Shown: positions 33,434 to 41,881, counted from the first letter of the stretch. The stretch is DNA of 64,000 nt from Microbacteriaceae bacterium PS02333 (GCA_029959665.1 JASCOI010000005.1:1-64000), one strand, 5' to 3'. The notes: generated from the letters alone by a model not told the origin. Numbers and translations: made by a program.

Positions 33434-34506
33434 TGTACTCGGCCGTGACGTTGGTGACACTTCGGGTCTTGTGACGTGACGAGGCCTCCTGGCTTGATGG
33501 AGCTGTTGAGTTCAACCATCGCCAGGAGGCCTCTGTGTCCCACGCTAATGCCCGTTTGACGGTGCACGGACGGCGATTGCTCGTCGCTCGGGTCATTCAG
33601 GACCACCGTCCCGTCGCCCATGTCGCCAAGGAGCTCGGCGTCTCGCGGCAGTGCGCGCACCGATGGGTGCGCCGGTTCCGCGCCGAAGGGACCGCCGGAC
33701 TGTCGGACCGGTCGAGCCGACCGCGCCGGATGCCGACGAAGACGACACCGGAACGTGAGGCCACCGTCCTCGCGGCACGGGGCCGGCTCCGGTTCGGCCC
33801 CGCTCGGCTCTCGGCCGAGACCGGCGTCCCCGCACGAACCATCTCCCGGATCCTCGTCCGTCATCGGATCCCGCCCCTGGCATGGTTGGACCCGATCACC
33901 GGAGTGCTGATCCGCTCATCCCGGTTGACCACGAACCGGTACGAGCACGAGCATCCCGGCGACCTGGTCCACATCGATGTGAAGAAACTCGGCCGGATCC
34001 CGGACGGCGGTGGTTGGCGAGCACACGGACGCAGCGAAGAGGTTCGCGGTCGTGGGATCGGATACGACTACGTCCACGCCGCGGTCGATGACCACACCCG
34101 GCTCGCCTACGCGGAGATCCACCCCGACGAGAAAGGCGCCACGGCTGCTGGGTTCCTCATGCGAGCCGCGGCCTACTTCGCCAGCCACGGCATCCCACGG
34201 GTTGCGCGGGTGCTCTCCGACAACGCCCTCGCCTACCGAAACTCGGCCGCGTTCAAGGGCGCAGTTGCGACGCTGGGCGCACGTCAGAAGTTCATCAAGC
34301 CGCACTGCCCCTGGCAGAACGGGAAAGTCGAACGCTTCAACCGGACGCTCGCAGCCGAGTGGGCCTACCGGCAACCCTTCACCAGCAACCAAGCCCGAGC
34401 CAAAGCCCTTGCGCCATGGCTTGAGCACTACAACACTGGCCAGATCCACTCAAGCCACGGGCTCACGCCCGCAGCCCGAGTGTCACCAACCTGATGGCTC
34501 AGTACA
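33434..34506 (+). mobile_element. Complete IS481-type insertion sequence
   Basis: 1073 bases. The ends start TGTACT and close AGTACA, with inverted terminal repeats of about 35 bases (shared core GGTTGGTGACAC in the right arm against CGTTGGTGACAC in the left). The transposase is intact (33535-34494). It is flanked by GCTAGC (33428-33433) and TCTAGC (34507-34512), five of six bases identical and both of the NCTAGN form known as the target of IS481. This looks like a true insertion with a target duplication. Confidence 0.88.
33535..34494 (+). CDS. IS481-family transposase
   Basis: 319 residues from a GTG. The N-terminal HTH is VAHVAKELGVSRQCAHRWVRRF. The DDE integrase-type catalytic core shows D in DLVHIDVKKLG, D in ARVLSDNALAYRN and E in NGKVERFNRTLAAEWAYR, with the W-Q-N-G-K motif just ahead of the last Glu. 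All are typical of IS481-type transposases of about 320 residues. The protein would cut and paste its own element. It has no frameshift and could be active. Confidence 0.93.
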   Translation: MSHANARLTVHGRRLLVARVIQDHRPVAHVAKELGVSRQCAHRWVRRFRAEGTAGLSDRSSRPRRMPTKTTPEREATVLAARGRLRFGPARLSAETGVPARTISRILVRHRIPPLAWLDPITGVLIRSSRLTTNRYEHEHPGDLVHIDVKKLGRIPDGGGWRAHGRSEEVRGRGIGYDYVHAAVDDHTRLAYAEIHPDEKGATAAGFLMRAAAYFASHGIPRVARVLSDNALAYRNSAAFKGAVATLGARQKFIKPHCPWQNGKVERFNRTLAAEWAYRQPFTSNQARAKALAPWLEHYNTGQIHSSHGLTPAARVSPT

Positions 34507-34753
34507 TCTAGCGCTGACGGGAGACAGGCGCTCGTCGTCAGCGTCGCCAAGAGCGAAGGTGACAAACATGACTCTTGCGGCGCAGCTTCCAGCTGAGGGC
34601 GCTCGTCCACCACATCGACGCCCCAGCCCGTCGTGACACGCCTGATCACTGGTGTTCGCCACCGTGCATGTCCCCGGTGCGCTCATCGGCGGGCGCCCCT
34701 GCCCAGCACCGCGTTCGGGATGACCTTCCTCGTCCTCGCCGGAACCCGGTTAG

Positions 34754-35011
34754 TACTGTGTACGACGCGCGACAGGCGCGATCTGGTGGGCGATACTCGC
34801 TCTCGCCGTTAGGGACTGGTGGCGCCACCTCAGCTCCGGCTCCGCAGGCACCACCGCCAACGTCACCACCGACGTGCCCGGCGCTGTTGGCCCGCTCGGG
34901 ATCGCCCTCGCGATCCTCACTCTCATCGGTTTCATCAGCGTCATCCGAGAAGACCGGCGGCCCCGACGAGCGCTCCACGCAACTCTCACAGAGAGAGATA
35001 CCGCGGCGTGA
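34754..35011 (+). pseudogene. Membrane-protein remnant without a start codon
   Basis: An open frame (stop TGA at 35009-35011) reads AIWWAILALAVRDWWRHL, then VPGAVGPLGIALAILTLIGF followed by ISVIREDRRPRR. That gives two membrane helices and a basic tail. Upstream the frame meets a stop at 34751 before any ATG, GTG or TTG. Its 5' part is probably lost; the IS481-type element 250 bases away may be related. Confidence 0.35.
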
Positions 35012-35031
35012 ACGTTGCAGCTCAGACAATG

Positions 35032-35334
35032 TCACCGATGGCTGCGGAGCGCCCACCAGAGCATGACTAGACCCCCGACAACGGCCACAAGACCGAGCAG
35101 CATCCACACGGTGCTGCTCGACAGCAGAGCCTCCACGCCCGCGGGCACTGACCCGAAGCGGACAAGCCGCGCTTGTGCGGCAAACCGCTGCAATAGCCCC
35201 ACCAAGACGCCAGTGAACCCTGCCGCTGTGAGGCCTACTCCCACAACAAGTCGCCACCACCCGGCACCTGACCACGCTTTACCGCCCCCCGATCGTCTCG
35301 GTGCTGCTTGGAGCACGGCGTCATCCTTCCGCAT
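35032..35334 (-). CDS. Small membrane protein of unknown function
   Basis: 100 residues from the ATG at 35334. Two hydrophobic helices (WWRLVVGVGLTAAGFTGVLV and TVWMLLGLVAVVGGLVMLW) are separated by a short polar loop, and a basic stretch precedes the first helix. No family is recognised. It stands in the IS-scarred region, convergent with a remnant membrane-protein frame on the plus strand. Confidence 0.5.
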   Translation of the reverse strand: MRKDDAVLQAAPRRSGGGKAWSGAGWWRLVVGVGLTAAGFTGVLVGLLQRFAAQARLVRFGSVPAGVEALLSSSTVWMLLGLVAVVGGLVMLWWALRSHR

Positions 35335-35407
35335 GTCTGGCGGTCTTCTACCGACAGGGCTATCCTCGCCGACGAATCCGGTTTGAGCGACCCCCTGATT
35401 TCCGGGG

Positions 35408-35599
35408 TTGGCGCCCGTAGCGGCAAGGCGCGACCCCATCGGCACCGGCGTCATCAACCAACACCGGCTCGTTTACGCGGTCACCTTTACCATCGGCACG
35501 GAGAACGTTGTGCTCAAGGGGATCGGCGAGGAGAACACGTTGGCTGAGTTCGCCGAAGCATTCCGTGCACTCAAGGCCGACGGTTGGGACGTCGACTGA
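35408..35599 (+). CDS. Small hypothetical protein
   Basis: 63 residues. The frame begins with a TTG and has no ATG or GTG closer to its conserved-looking part (VYAVTFTIGTENVVLKGIGE followed by ENTLAEFAEAFRALKADGWD). That part resembles a small folded alpha/beta domain with coding-like composition. The start is uncertain. No homologue can be named and the surroundings are decayed. Confidence 0.35.
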   Translation: MAPVAARRDPIGTGVINQHRLVYAVTFTIGTENVVLKGIGEENTLAEFAEAFRALKADGWDVD

Positions 35600-35717
35600 C
35601 CGTCCCGTCCTCGCTGTCGTAGCGCAGTAACGAAGAAGCAGACGCACGATCGGGCGACGCGGGACGACCGAGTAGGCCGTCGACGGAACTGCCCGCGACG
35701 AACAGGCAAGGAGAAAT

Positions 35718-35960
35718 CGCAAGGAGAGCACTGTCACAGGCGCGACAAATGGCATCGGCGCATCCGTATCGCTGCGGCTTGCGGAAGCGCCACTCGCGCG
35801 GGGTGAGGAGGCTTGGATCGCCGTCGCCGGGCAAGAACCGAACGCTCGGCAGGACGAAGTCGTCCAGGCCATCCGGTCGTCTGCGATTGGCTTGCACACA
35901 TCGGCCGACAGCGGATCCCTAGCTGGTCACCTGCCTCGAAGAGCGAGGAAGCTCGAGTAG
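35718..35960 (+). pseudogene. N-terminal SDR remnant
   Basis: A frame without a start codon reads VTGATNGIGASVSLRLAEA, the Rossmann T-G-x3-G-I-G fingerprint of a short-chain dehydrogenase, followed by WIAVAGQEPNARQDEVVQAI, the second beta-alpha unit. It ends in a TAG at 35958-35960 that touches the next gene's GTG. Only about 70 residues remain of the usual 250. Confidence 0.45.
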
Positions 35961-36277
35961 TGCAAGCGAACATCGAATCGGTGACGGTGCACGGCCGAAC
36001 CCAGGACCGTGACTCCGACCTCGACCATGTACAGCAGTTCGAAGTTGAGACCGACACAGGACACCGTTACGTGGTGACCTGCGAGGGCCCACCCTTCGGA
36101 TCTCCTTCGGACTGGAAGGTGACGAGCCCCGGTAATGGTCACCTAGTCGGCAGTGTCCGCTTGCTCGGCGCAAGCATGCCCGGCGCGGCCAACTATGGCT
36201 ACAAGAAAGCCGGTGCGCTCCTCGCGGGCGGTAAGCAGTTCGATCTGTGGAACGCGGTGCAGTCCCTGTTGCAGTGA
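35960..36277 (+). CDS. Hypothetical protein
   Basis: 105 residues from GTG 35960, preceded by GAGGAAG about 7 bases upstream; a longer frame upstream has no coding character. Sequence VVQANIESVTVHGRTQDRDSD, then HRYVVTCEGPPFGSPSDWKV, then LLGASMPGAANYGYKKAGALLA. It looks like a small soluble beta-rich protein with a Gly/Ala-rich C-terminus. No family is recognised. It may be the only intact gene between the SDR remnant and the ASCH protein. Confidence 0.5.
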   Translation: MQANIESVTVHGRTQDRDSDLDHVQQFEVETDTGHRYVVTCEGPPFGSPSDWKVTSPGNGHLVGSVRLLGASMPGAANYGYKKAGALLAGGKQFDLWNAVQSLLQ

Positions 36278-36433
36278 TGCCTCTCTGCTGGTCGGGCATG
36301 CAACCAGCACTCGGCCGCCTGCGGCGCTGTTGAGCGTGTTCGACCCTTCTATAGGTGATGTCAAGCGGGCCCGTGGTGGCCGATCGATTGTGAGGCGTCC
36401 GCGGTCGGGCTCGAGCTAGGCCAGAGTGGAACT

Positions 36434-36784
36434 ATGGTGAACGCAGCTCGGAACACGATCCACTTCCATCGAAAGCACTACGACGCGATGGTGAGTGGTG
36501 CGAAGGTGACGACTGTCCGGTGGAACGAGTCCGTGCCGGTAGGCGCAGCGATCTTCGTCTTCGACGAGCACCCGACCGCGGTCCCGATTGCCGGCACGGT
36601 TGACGCAGTGCAGCGCTACCGGCTCGATACGCTCACTGCCGAGCAGGCGCAACAGCCCCCGGGAACGGACATGCAGCTTTTCGGGCGACAGCTGCGAGAG
36701 AACTACTACCCAGAGATGCCTGACAATGCGGTCGTCGAAGTGGCGGAACCGACTGTCGAACTTCCCCACCCGTCTGGACAATGA
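36434..36784 (+). CDS. ASCH-domain protein
   Basis: 116 residues from an ATG. IHFHRKHYDAMVSGAKVTTV followed by RWNESVPVGAAIFVFDEHP is the start of an ASCH domain: F-x(6)-I/M-x-S-G-x-K-x-T-T-I/V-R, then a P-G/V-x-G-loop. AGTVDAVQRYRLDTLTAEQA continues the family pattern. ASCH proteins are small RNA- or nucleic-acid-associated domains, and some hydrolyse N4-acetylcytidine-type modifications. The last residues (ELPHPSGQ) run to the edge of an IS110-type remnant, so the natural C-terminus may be slightly altered. Confidence 0.72.
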   Translation: MVNAARNTIHFHRKHYDAMVSGAKVTTVRWNESVPVGAAIFVFDEHPTAVPIAGTVDAVQRYRLDTLTAEQAQQPPGTDMQLFGRQLRENYYPEMPDNAVVEVAEPTVELPHPSGQ

Positions 36785-36789
36785 TCTGA

Positions 36790-37217
36790 CCCCGTCGAGG
36801 TGTCGGTAGATCTGTCGGGCGATGTAGCGCTTGAGCATGCGCCTGGTCTCTCTCGTGGTTTTCCCTTCGGCGAGTCGGCGTTGCTTGTAGGAGCGGGTGT
36901 CCGGGTCATATGAGAGTCGGACGCGTGCGACGGTCTCGAGCGCGGAATTCAGCAGTCGGTCGCCGTGCCGGTTCAGTCGGTGTCGGTTGGTGTTGCCGCT
37001 GGAGGCGGGGAACGGGGCCGCGCCCGCGAGGGACGTGAACGCGGCTTTGCTGCGGACTCGGCCGACATGCGAGTACGCGGTGAGGAACACGGCGGCTGAG
37101 ACGGGGCCGACGCCGGCGATGTTCAGCACCGACGGCGCGAGAGCGGACACGTGCAGTCGGAGCGCGTCGTAGTTCGCTTCAAGCTTGCCGGTGAGGTCGA
37201 TGACGTCGCGGGCGAGG
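36790..37217 (-). mobile_element. IS110-type transposase C-terminal remnant
   Basis: On the minus strand the reading frame shows GEDSPARDVIDLTGKLEANY-like start, then LNIAGVGPVSAAVFLTAYSH, AFTSLAGAAPFPASSGNTNR, and RRMLKRYIARQIYRHL. This is the transposase_20 half of an IS110-family recombinase (the Ser-containing C-terminal domain). The N-terminal DEDD domain is missing. One edge meets the ASCH gene and the other the first codons of an aldo/keto reductase. The frame stays open across the antisense of the ASCH gene. Confidence 0.75.
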
Positions 37218-37225
37218 ACTCACCC

Positions 37226-38212
37226 GTGAAGTACACCCGCCTCGGTAACTCCGGACTGAAGGTCAGCAGCATCGCGCTCGGCTGCATGAGCTTCGGTGAC
37301 CCCGCCAGCGGCCACCTGCAGTGGTCCCTCCCGAAGGACGACGCGCTGCCGTACTTCCGGCAGGCCCTCGACCTCGGCATCACCTTTTGGGACACCGCGA
37401 ACGTCTACTCTTACGGCGACTCCGAGCGCATCGTCGGTGAAGCGATCCGCCAGTTCGCCAACCGGGACGAGATCGTGGTCGCGACCAAGGCGCACTTCTC
37501 CGACAAGCCCGGCACCGGTCCGGGCCTGCACGTCGCCGGCCTGTCGCGCAAGGCGATCATGCAGCAGATCGACGCCTCGCTGACCCGCCTCGGCACCGAC
37601 TACGTCGACCTGTACCAGATCCTCCGCTTCGACTCGGAGACCCCGATCGAGGAGACGATGGAAGCCCTTCACGACGTCGTCAAGGCCGGCAAGGCCCGCT
37701 ACATCGGCGCGTCCGCGATGTGGACGTGGCAGTTCGCCAACATGCAGCACACCGCGGACCTGCACGGCTGGACCCGGTTCGTGTCGATGCAGGACCAGTG
37801 CTCCCTGCTCTACCGGGAAGAAGAGCGTGAGATGTTCGGCCTCCTCGCCGACCAGGGTGTCGGCAGCATCCTCTACAGCCCCCTCGCCAAGGGCCGCGTC
37901 GCGCGCCCCGCCGGCGAGCAGACCAAGCGCTCCTCCGACGACCCGGTGGGTAACAGCTTCTTTGCCGACACGGAGCGTGACCGCCCCGTCATCGACGCAG
38001 TGCAGCAGATCGCTGAGGCCCGCAACGTGCCGATGGCGCAGATCGCGATGGCATGGGTCCTCAACAACCCCGTCGTGAGTGCACCGATCATCGGCGCGAC
38101 GAAGCCGCACCACCTCGACGACGCTGCCGCCGCGGTCGACATCGAGCTCACTCCCGACGAGGTCGCCGCACTCGAGGAGCACTACACGGTCCGACCCGCC
38201 GGCGGCTTCTGA
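37226..38212 (+). CDS. Aldo/keto reductase
   Basis: 328 residues from GTG 37226 (VKYTRLGNSGLKVSSIALGC), the exact position of the related gene at 39761. AKR motifs are present: DLGITFWDTANVYSYGDSERIVG with the catalytic Asp/Tyr pair, VVATKAHFSD with the catalytic Lys, LTRLGTDYVDLYQILRFD, where His of the usual Q-x-H motif is replaced by L-R, then PIIGATKPHHLDDA. The catalytic His is usually in the Y-Q-I-H-R motif, so this change (YQILRF) deserves a look. The DNA immediately upstream is the IS110-type remnant, so its native promoter appears lost. It is cotranscribed with a cupin. Confidence 0.9.
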   Translation: MKYTRLGNSGLKVSSIALGCMSFGDPASGHLQWSLPKDDALPYFRQALDLGITFWDTANVYSYGDSERIVGEAIRQFANRDEIVVATKAHFSDKPGTGPGLHVAGLSRKAIMQQIDASLTRLGTDYVDLYQILRFDSETPIEETMEALHDVVKAGKARYIGASAMWTWQFANMQHTADLHGWTRFVSMQDQCSLLYREEEREMFGLLADQGVGSILYSPLAKGRVARPAGEQTKRSSDDPVGNSFFADTERDRPVIDAVQQIAEARNVPMAQIAMAWVLNNPVVSAPIIGATKPHHLDDAAAAVDIELTPDEVAALEEHYTVRPAGGF

Positions 38213-38247
38213 CCGGGACTCCCAGAAAACCAGCGAAGGACCAACCC

Positions 38248-38681
38248 ATGCCCGACACCCAGTTCGATCAGCCTTTCCCGCTCGGAGAACCCAACGACGC
38301 CCTCGCCGAGTACTTCACCGGTCAGAGCTACGTCGCCGCCCTCACCGTGGGGCCGCTCGTCGTCAGCAACGTCACGTTCGAGCCCAGCTGCCGGAACAAC
38401 TGGCACATCCACCACGGAACAGGCGGTGGCGGCGACCAGACCCTCCTCTGCACCGCCGGCTCCGGCTGGTACCAAGCCGAGGGTTCCGACCCGGTCAGCA
38501 TGACCCCCGGCACCACCGTCCGCGTCCCCGCCGGAACGAAGCACTGGCACGGAGCGAAGGCCGACTCCTGGTTCTCCCACCTGGCGTTCATCACCCCGGC
38601 ACCGACGTCCGCAACGAATGGCTCGAACCCGTCGACGATGCCGCATACGCGGGTCTTCCCTCTCGGAAGTCCACAGGATGA
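38248..38681 (+). pseudogene. Cupin-domain protein, frameshifted near the C-terminus
   Basis: The ATG at 38248 follows GAAGGA. The protein is a small cupin: CRNNWHIHHGTGGGGDQTLL, GSGWYQAEGSDPVSMTPGTTVRVPAGTKHWHGAK, with metal-ligand His residues in both boxes. Its paralogue at 55560 ends AFITPGADARNEWLEPVDDG. Here the frame changes near 38600 (ATCACCCCGGCACC): zero frame runs on to 38814, while the correct continuation (DVRNEWLEPVDDAAYAG) lies in the next frame, ending at 38681. One G seems to be missing. Either the last 30 residues are lost, or it is a sequencing error. Confidence 0.8.
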
Positions 38682-38736
38682 GCGACCAGCCGCGTGCGGT
38701 CTAGCCAACGACGCAGTCGTACGCGGAACCCGACCG

Positions 38737-39609
38737 TTACGATGTCACGGGGCTGGCGGCTGGCAGCTCGGTTGCCCAACTTGCCAGCATGCTCAGTGCC
38801 TCCGCGGATGGTGAGCGCGGCTCGGCGAGGTAGGTCACGATCACTATGCCGTCGCTGGATGGCAGGGTGAGTGTCTCGAACGAGAGCGTCATCGGACCGA
38901 CCACGGGGTGGTTGATCCGTTTGGTGCCGGTCACGTGCGTGCGGACGGTGTGCCCACCCCACCAGGTCCGGAACTCGGTGCTGCGGGTTGCGAGTTCCCC
39001 GACGAGTGCCATCAGTGCACGGTCGGTCGGGTCCTGTCCGGCGAGGAGCCGCAGCGCGGACACGGCTTCGCGGGCGCTGGTCTCCCAGTCCGGATAGAAC
39101 GTCTTTGCCCGCTCGTCGAGGAACAGGTACCGGGCGCCGTTCAACGGTGCCGCGCCGGCGGGGAACAGGTCGGGGAACAGTGCGCGACCGAGCGCGTTCG
39201 AGGCCGCCGAGGTTGTCACGCGGTTCATCGCCACCGCGGGCACGTCCCGCATCGTGTCGAGCAGCTGCGCCACCAACGGTGACACCGCCGCTGCCGGCTT
39301 CGTCTGCCGCGTCCGTCGGGTGCCGCCCGCGGCCGCACGGGCGAGGTCGAACAGGTGCGCGGACTCTGCGTCGTCGAGCTGCAACGCGCGGACGAGAGCG
39401 TAGAGGACGGACTCGGACACACCGCTGAGGTCGCCGCGTTCCATCCGCGTGTAGTACGCGGTGCTAACTCCCGCGAGCTGCGCGACTTCCTCCCGGCGCA
39501 GACCGGGCACGCGTCGCTCACCGCCGAAGGTCGTCAAGCTGGCGCGCTCCGGTGTGATGCGGGCGCGCAGGGCTGTGAGGAACTGCTGCACGTCGTTCAC
39601 GGAGGGCAT
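38737..39609 (-). CDS. XRE-family regulator with MmyB-like ligand-binding domain
   Basis: 290 residues from the ATG at 39609. The N-terminal HTH (RRVPGLRREEVAQLAGVSTA followed by YYTRMERGDLSGVSESVLYAL) is the classical R-x-L/x-G-L-R-R-E-E-V-A type. The second domain (LDTMRDVPAVAMNR, ALFPDLFPAGAAPLNGARYLFLD-type stretch, and LVGELATRSTEFRTWWGGHTVR) matches the MmyB-like regulator ligand-binding domain, thought to bind fatty-acid-like ligands. It is divergent from an aldo/keto reductase and probably controls it. A related protein is at 59198. Confidence 0.9.
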   Translation of the reverse strand: MPSVNDVQQFLTALRARITPERASLTTFGGERRVPGLRREEVAQLAGVSTAYYTRMERGDLSGVSESVLYALVRALQLDDAESAHLFDLARAAAGGTRRTRQTKPAAAVSPLVAQLLDTMRDVPAVAMNRVTTSAASNALGRALFPDLFPAGAAPLNGARYLFLDERAKTFYPDWETSAREAVSALRLLAGQDPTDRALMALVGELATRSTEFRTWWGGHTVRTHVTGTKRINHPVVGPMTLSFETLTLPSSDGIVIVTYLAEPRSPSAEALSMLASWATELPAASPVTS

Positions 39610-39760
39610 ACCCGCGACGGTAGACCCTCGATGAGGGCTCCTGGGAGTCACTGGTGTTCGCTCCCAGACGTCTGCCTGGGGGCTAACGCTGGTGGCTCCC
39701 ACCCGGACCGATCACGAACCTACGGTGATCCCACTCGACCACTTTCTAAGGAGCACCACC

Positions 39761-40741
39761 GTGGAGTACACCCGTCTCGGCACATCCGGCCTCAAGGTCA
39801 GCCGGCTCACCCTCGGCTGCATGAGCTTCGGCACCCCCAACGACTTCCAGCCCTGGGCCCTCGACGACGCCGCCGCGGCACCGTTCTTCAAGCAGGCCGT
39901 CGAACTCGGTATCACCACCTGGGACACCGCCAACGTCTACGGAGGCGGCTGCTCCGAGGAGATCGTCGGCCGCGCCATCCGCGAGTACGCCTCCCGCGAG
40001 CAGATCGTCCTCGCGACGAAGATGTACTGGCCGATGTCGCAGAACGCCGGCGGCGGCGGACTCAGCCGGAAGGCGATCCTCGAGCAGGTCGACGGATCGC
40101 TGACCCGCCTCGGCACCGACTACGTCGACCTCATGCAGATCCACCGCTTCGACCCCGACGTCCCCGTCGAAGAGACCATGGAAGCGCTCCACGACGTCGT
40201 CAAGGCCGGGAAGATCCGCTACATCGGCGCCTCGTCAATGTGGGCGTGGCAGTTCGCCAAGATGCAGACCGCTGCCGAGCTGCACGGCTGGACGAAGTTC
40301 GTGTCCATGCAGGACCAGTACAACCTCCTCCAGCGCGAGGAAGAGCGCGAGATGCAAGGCCTCCTCGCAGACCAGGGCGTCGGCAACCTGATCTGGTCGC
40401 CCCTCAACGGCGGCACCGTCGCACGCCCGTGGGGTGACACCAGCAGCACCCGTGCAGCGTCGACGCCGCCCACCGACCAGTTCGGTCGGCCCCTGTTCCA
40501 GGAATCTGACAAGGCAATCGTCGACGCGGTCGAGCGCATCGCCGCCGACCACAGCGTCTCGATGGCAACCGTGGGCCTCGCCTGGACCTTGAAGAACCCC
40601 GTCGTCGACTCCCCGATCGTCGGCGCGACGAAGGAGAAGCACCTCACCGACGCCGTCGCCGCGCTCGACCTCACTCTCTCCGACGACGAGATCGCCGCAC
40701 TCGACAGCCCGTACACCCCCCGCGAGCCGACCTTCTTCTAA
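39761..40741 (+). CDS. Aldo/keto reductase
   Basis: 326 residues from GTG 39761, behind AAGGAG. It is a close relative of the gene at 37226, with the full AKR set: LGCMSFGTPNDFQPWALDD, TWDTANVYGGGCSEEIVG (Asp, Tyr), IVLATKMYWPM (Lys), LTRLGTDYVDLMQIHRFDP with the catalytic His present, and SPIVGATKEKHLTDA for NADPH binding. It probably reduces aldehydes or ketones with NADPH. It is divergent from the MmyB-like regulator and followed by a strong terminator hairpin (40759-40795). Confidence 0.93.
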   Translation: MEYTRLGTSGLKVSRLTLGCMSFGTPNDFQPWALDDAAAAPFFKQAVELGITTWDTANVYGGGCSEEIVGRAIREYASREQIVLATKMYWPMSQNAGGGGLSRKAILEQVDGSLTRLGTDYVDLMQIHRFDPDVPVEETMEALHDVVKAGKIRYIGASSMWAWQFAKMQTAAELHGWTKFVSMQDQYNLLQREEEREMQGLLADQGVGNLIWSPLNGGTVARPWGDTSSTRAASTPPTDQFGRPLFQESDKAIVDAVERIAADHSVSMATVGLAWTLKNPVVDSPIVGATKEKHLTDAVAALDLTLSDDEIAALDSPYTPREPTFF

Positions 40742-40758
40742 CCACCGGCTCTACCACC

Positions 40759-40795
40759 GACGCGGGCACCGGACCATTCCTGCGGTGCCCGCGTC
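40759..40795 (+). terminator. Rho-independent terminator-like hairpin
   Basis: GACGCGGGCACCG (40759-40771) pairs perfectly with CGGTGCCCGCGTC (40783-40795) across an 11-base loop. It lies 18 bases after the aldo/keto reductase stop. No strong T run follows, as is usual in high-GC actinobacteria. Confidence 0.8.
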
Positions 40796-40846
40796 GTCAT
40801 CTGCCGCCGACGGGAGCCGTCTCAATAGCCGATCGGCGCACGGCGA

Positions 40847-40999
40847 TCAGGAGCGGTCTGGGCTGGATCTACCGCTCGTTGCTGAGGCTTCTGCTTCGAG
40901 CTCAGTAGCCGACAACTGCGTCGCGAAGGACTCATCGAGTGCTTCGCAGACCCAGTCGAGGGCGCTCTGCTCGTTGAGGGCCTGATCACATGTGCTCAT
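40847..40999 (-). CDS. Small acidic hypothetical protein
   Basis: 50 residues from an ATG (MSTCDQALNEQSALDWVCEA, then LDESFATQLSATELEAEASA). GGTGGGG lies a few bases upstream. It is acidic, with an apparent helix in the middle. No family is recognised. It lies 39 bases before the DJ-1-type gene on the same strand and might be a peptide of the same transcription unit. Confidence 0.35.
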   Translation of the reverse strand: MSTCDQALNEQSALDWVCEALDESFATQLSATELEAEASATSGRSSPDRS

Positions 41000-41038
41000 G
41001 TCCCCACCGTCCGCAACGTTGCCTGGACGGCGTCTCGG

Positions 41039-41881
41039 TTACCGCTGCGGGTAGGCGCGGAGTTCTTCCTCGAGTGGGGCGAGGAAGTCGCGGGACAGGT
41101 CGGTGAGCGCGGCGCCGGCATGCTGGGGTGTGCCGGTGTTGAAGGGCGGTTCGGGTGCGTATTCGGCGCCGAGGACGGCGAAGCGGGCGAAGGTGTCGCC
41201 GCAGAGATATGCGACGAGTCGGATGGCGAGGTCCATGCCGGCGGTGACGCCGGCGGCGGTGAGGTGATTGCCATCTTCGACGACGCGCTCGTCGACGTCG
41301 GTGGCGCCGTAGCCGGGGAGGAGGTGCCGGACGGACCAGTGCGAGGTCGCACGCTGACCCTTGAGGAGTCCGGCTGCTGCGAGGGCGATCGATCCGGAGC
41401 AGACGCTAGTGACGTACTGGGCGTCTTCGCTGAGCCGACGGAGCTCGGCCAGAGCATGGGTGTCGCGGACGAGGACCCCGGTGTCGCCGCCGGGGACGAG
41501 GAGCACCGCGAGCGGCGTCTGGACCTCGGCAAGGGTGATCGTCGGGATGAGGGGAGCACCGCTGCCGCTGGATACCGGGGCGAGGGTGTCGCCGGTGGTG
41601 GCGAGGTGCACGGTCGCGCCGGTGCCGGCGAGGAAGTGGAACGGTCCGACAACGTCGAGAAGCTCAAACCCTGGGTGCAGGACGATCACGATCGTCTTGT
41701 CGGTGGCGAAGCGCACATCGGGGAGGGCGGCGAGGGTGTGGTGCGCGGCGATGGATCGGTCGATGGCGGCCTGCTTCACCGGGTCGTCAGAGGCGGTGAA
41801 CAAGGTGCTGGCGCTGTCGGCGGGCATGCTCGTGTGCCCGGGCAGGTCAACAGCGTCAGTGCCCGCGGGGCAGTCGTGCAT
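41039..41881 (-). CDS. DJ-1/PfpI-family protein
   Basis: 280 residues with a DJ-1/PfpI (class I glutamine amidotransferase-like) domain: IVIVLHPGFELLDVVGPFHF, VLLVPGGDTGVLVRD, and the nucleophile elbow VTSVCSGSIALAAAGLL with Cys, then ATSHWSVRHLLPGYGA. The arrangement resembles isonitrile hydratase-type or AraC-linked DJ-1 proteins lacking the HTH. An extra 60-residue N-terminal region is present. It is the last gene of the minus-strand metal operon. The role in metal uptake is unclear; glyoxalase or chaperone activity is possible. Confidence 0.82.
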   Translation of the reverse strand: MHDCPAGTDAVDLPGHTSMPADSASTLFTASDDPVKQAAIDRSIAAHHTLAALPDVRFATDKTIVIVLHPGFELLDVVGPFHFLAGTGATVHLATTGDTLAPVSSGSGAPLIPTITLAEVQTPLAVLLVPGGDTGVLVRDTHALAELRRLSEDAQYVTSVCSGSIALAAAGLLKGQRATSHWSVRHLLPGYGATDVDERVVEDGNHLTAAGVTAGMDLAIRLVAYLCGDTFARFAVLGAEYAPEPPFNTGTPQHAGAALTDLSRDFLAPLEEELRAYPQR

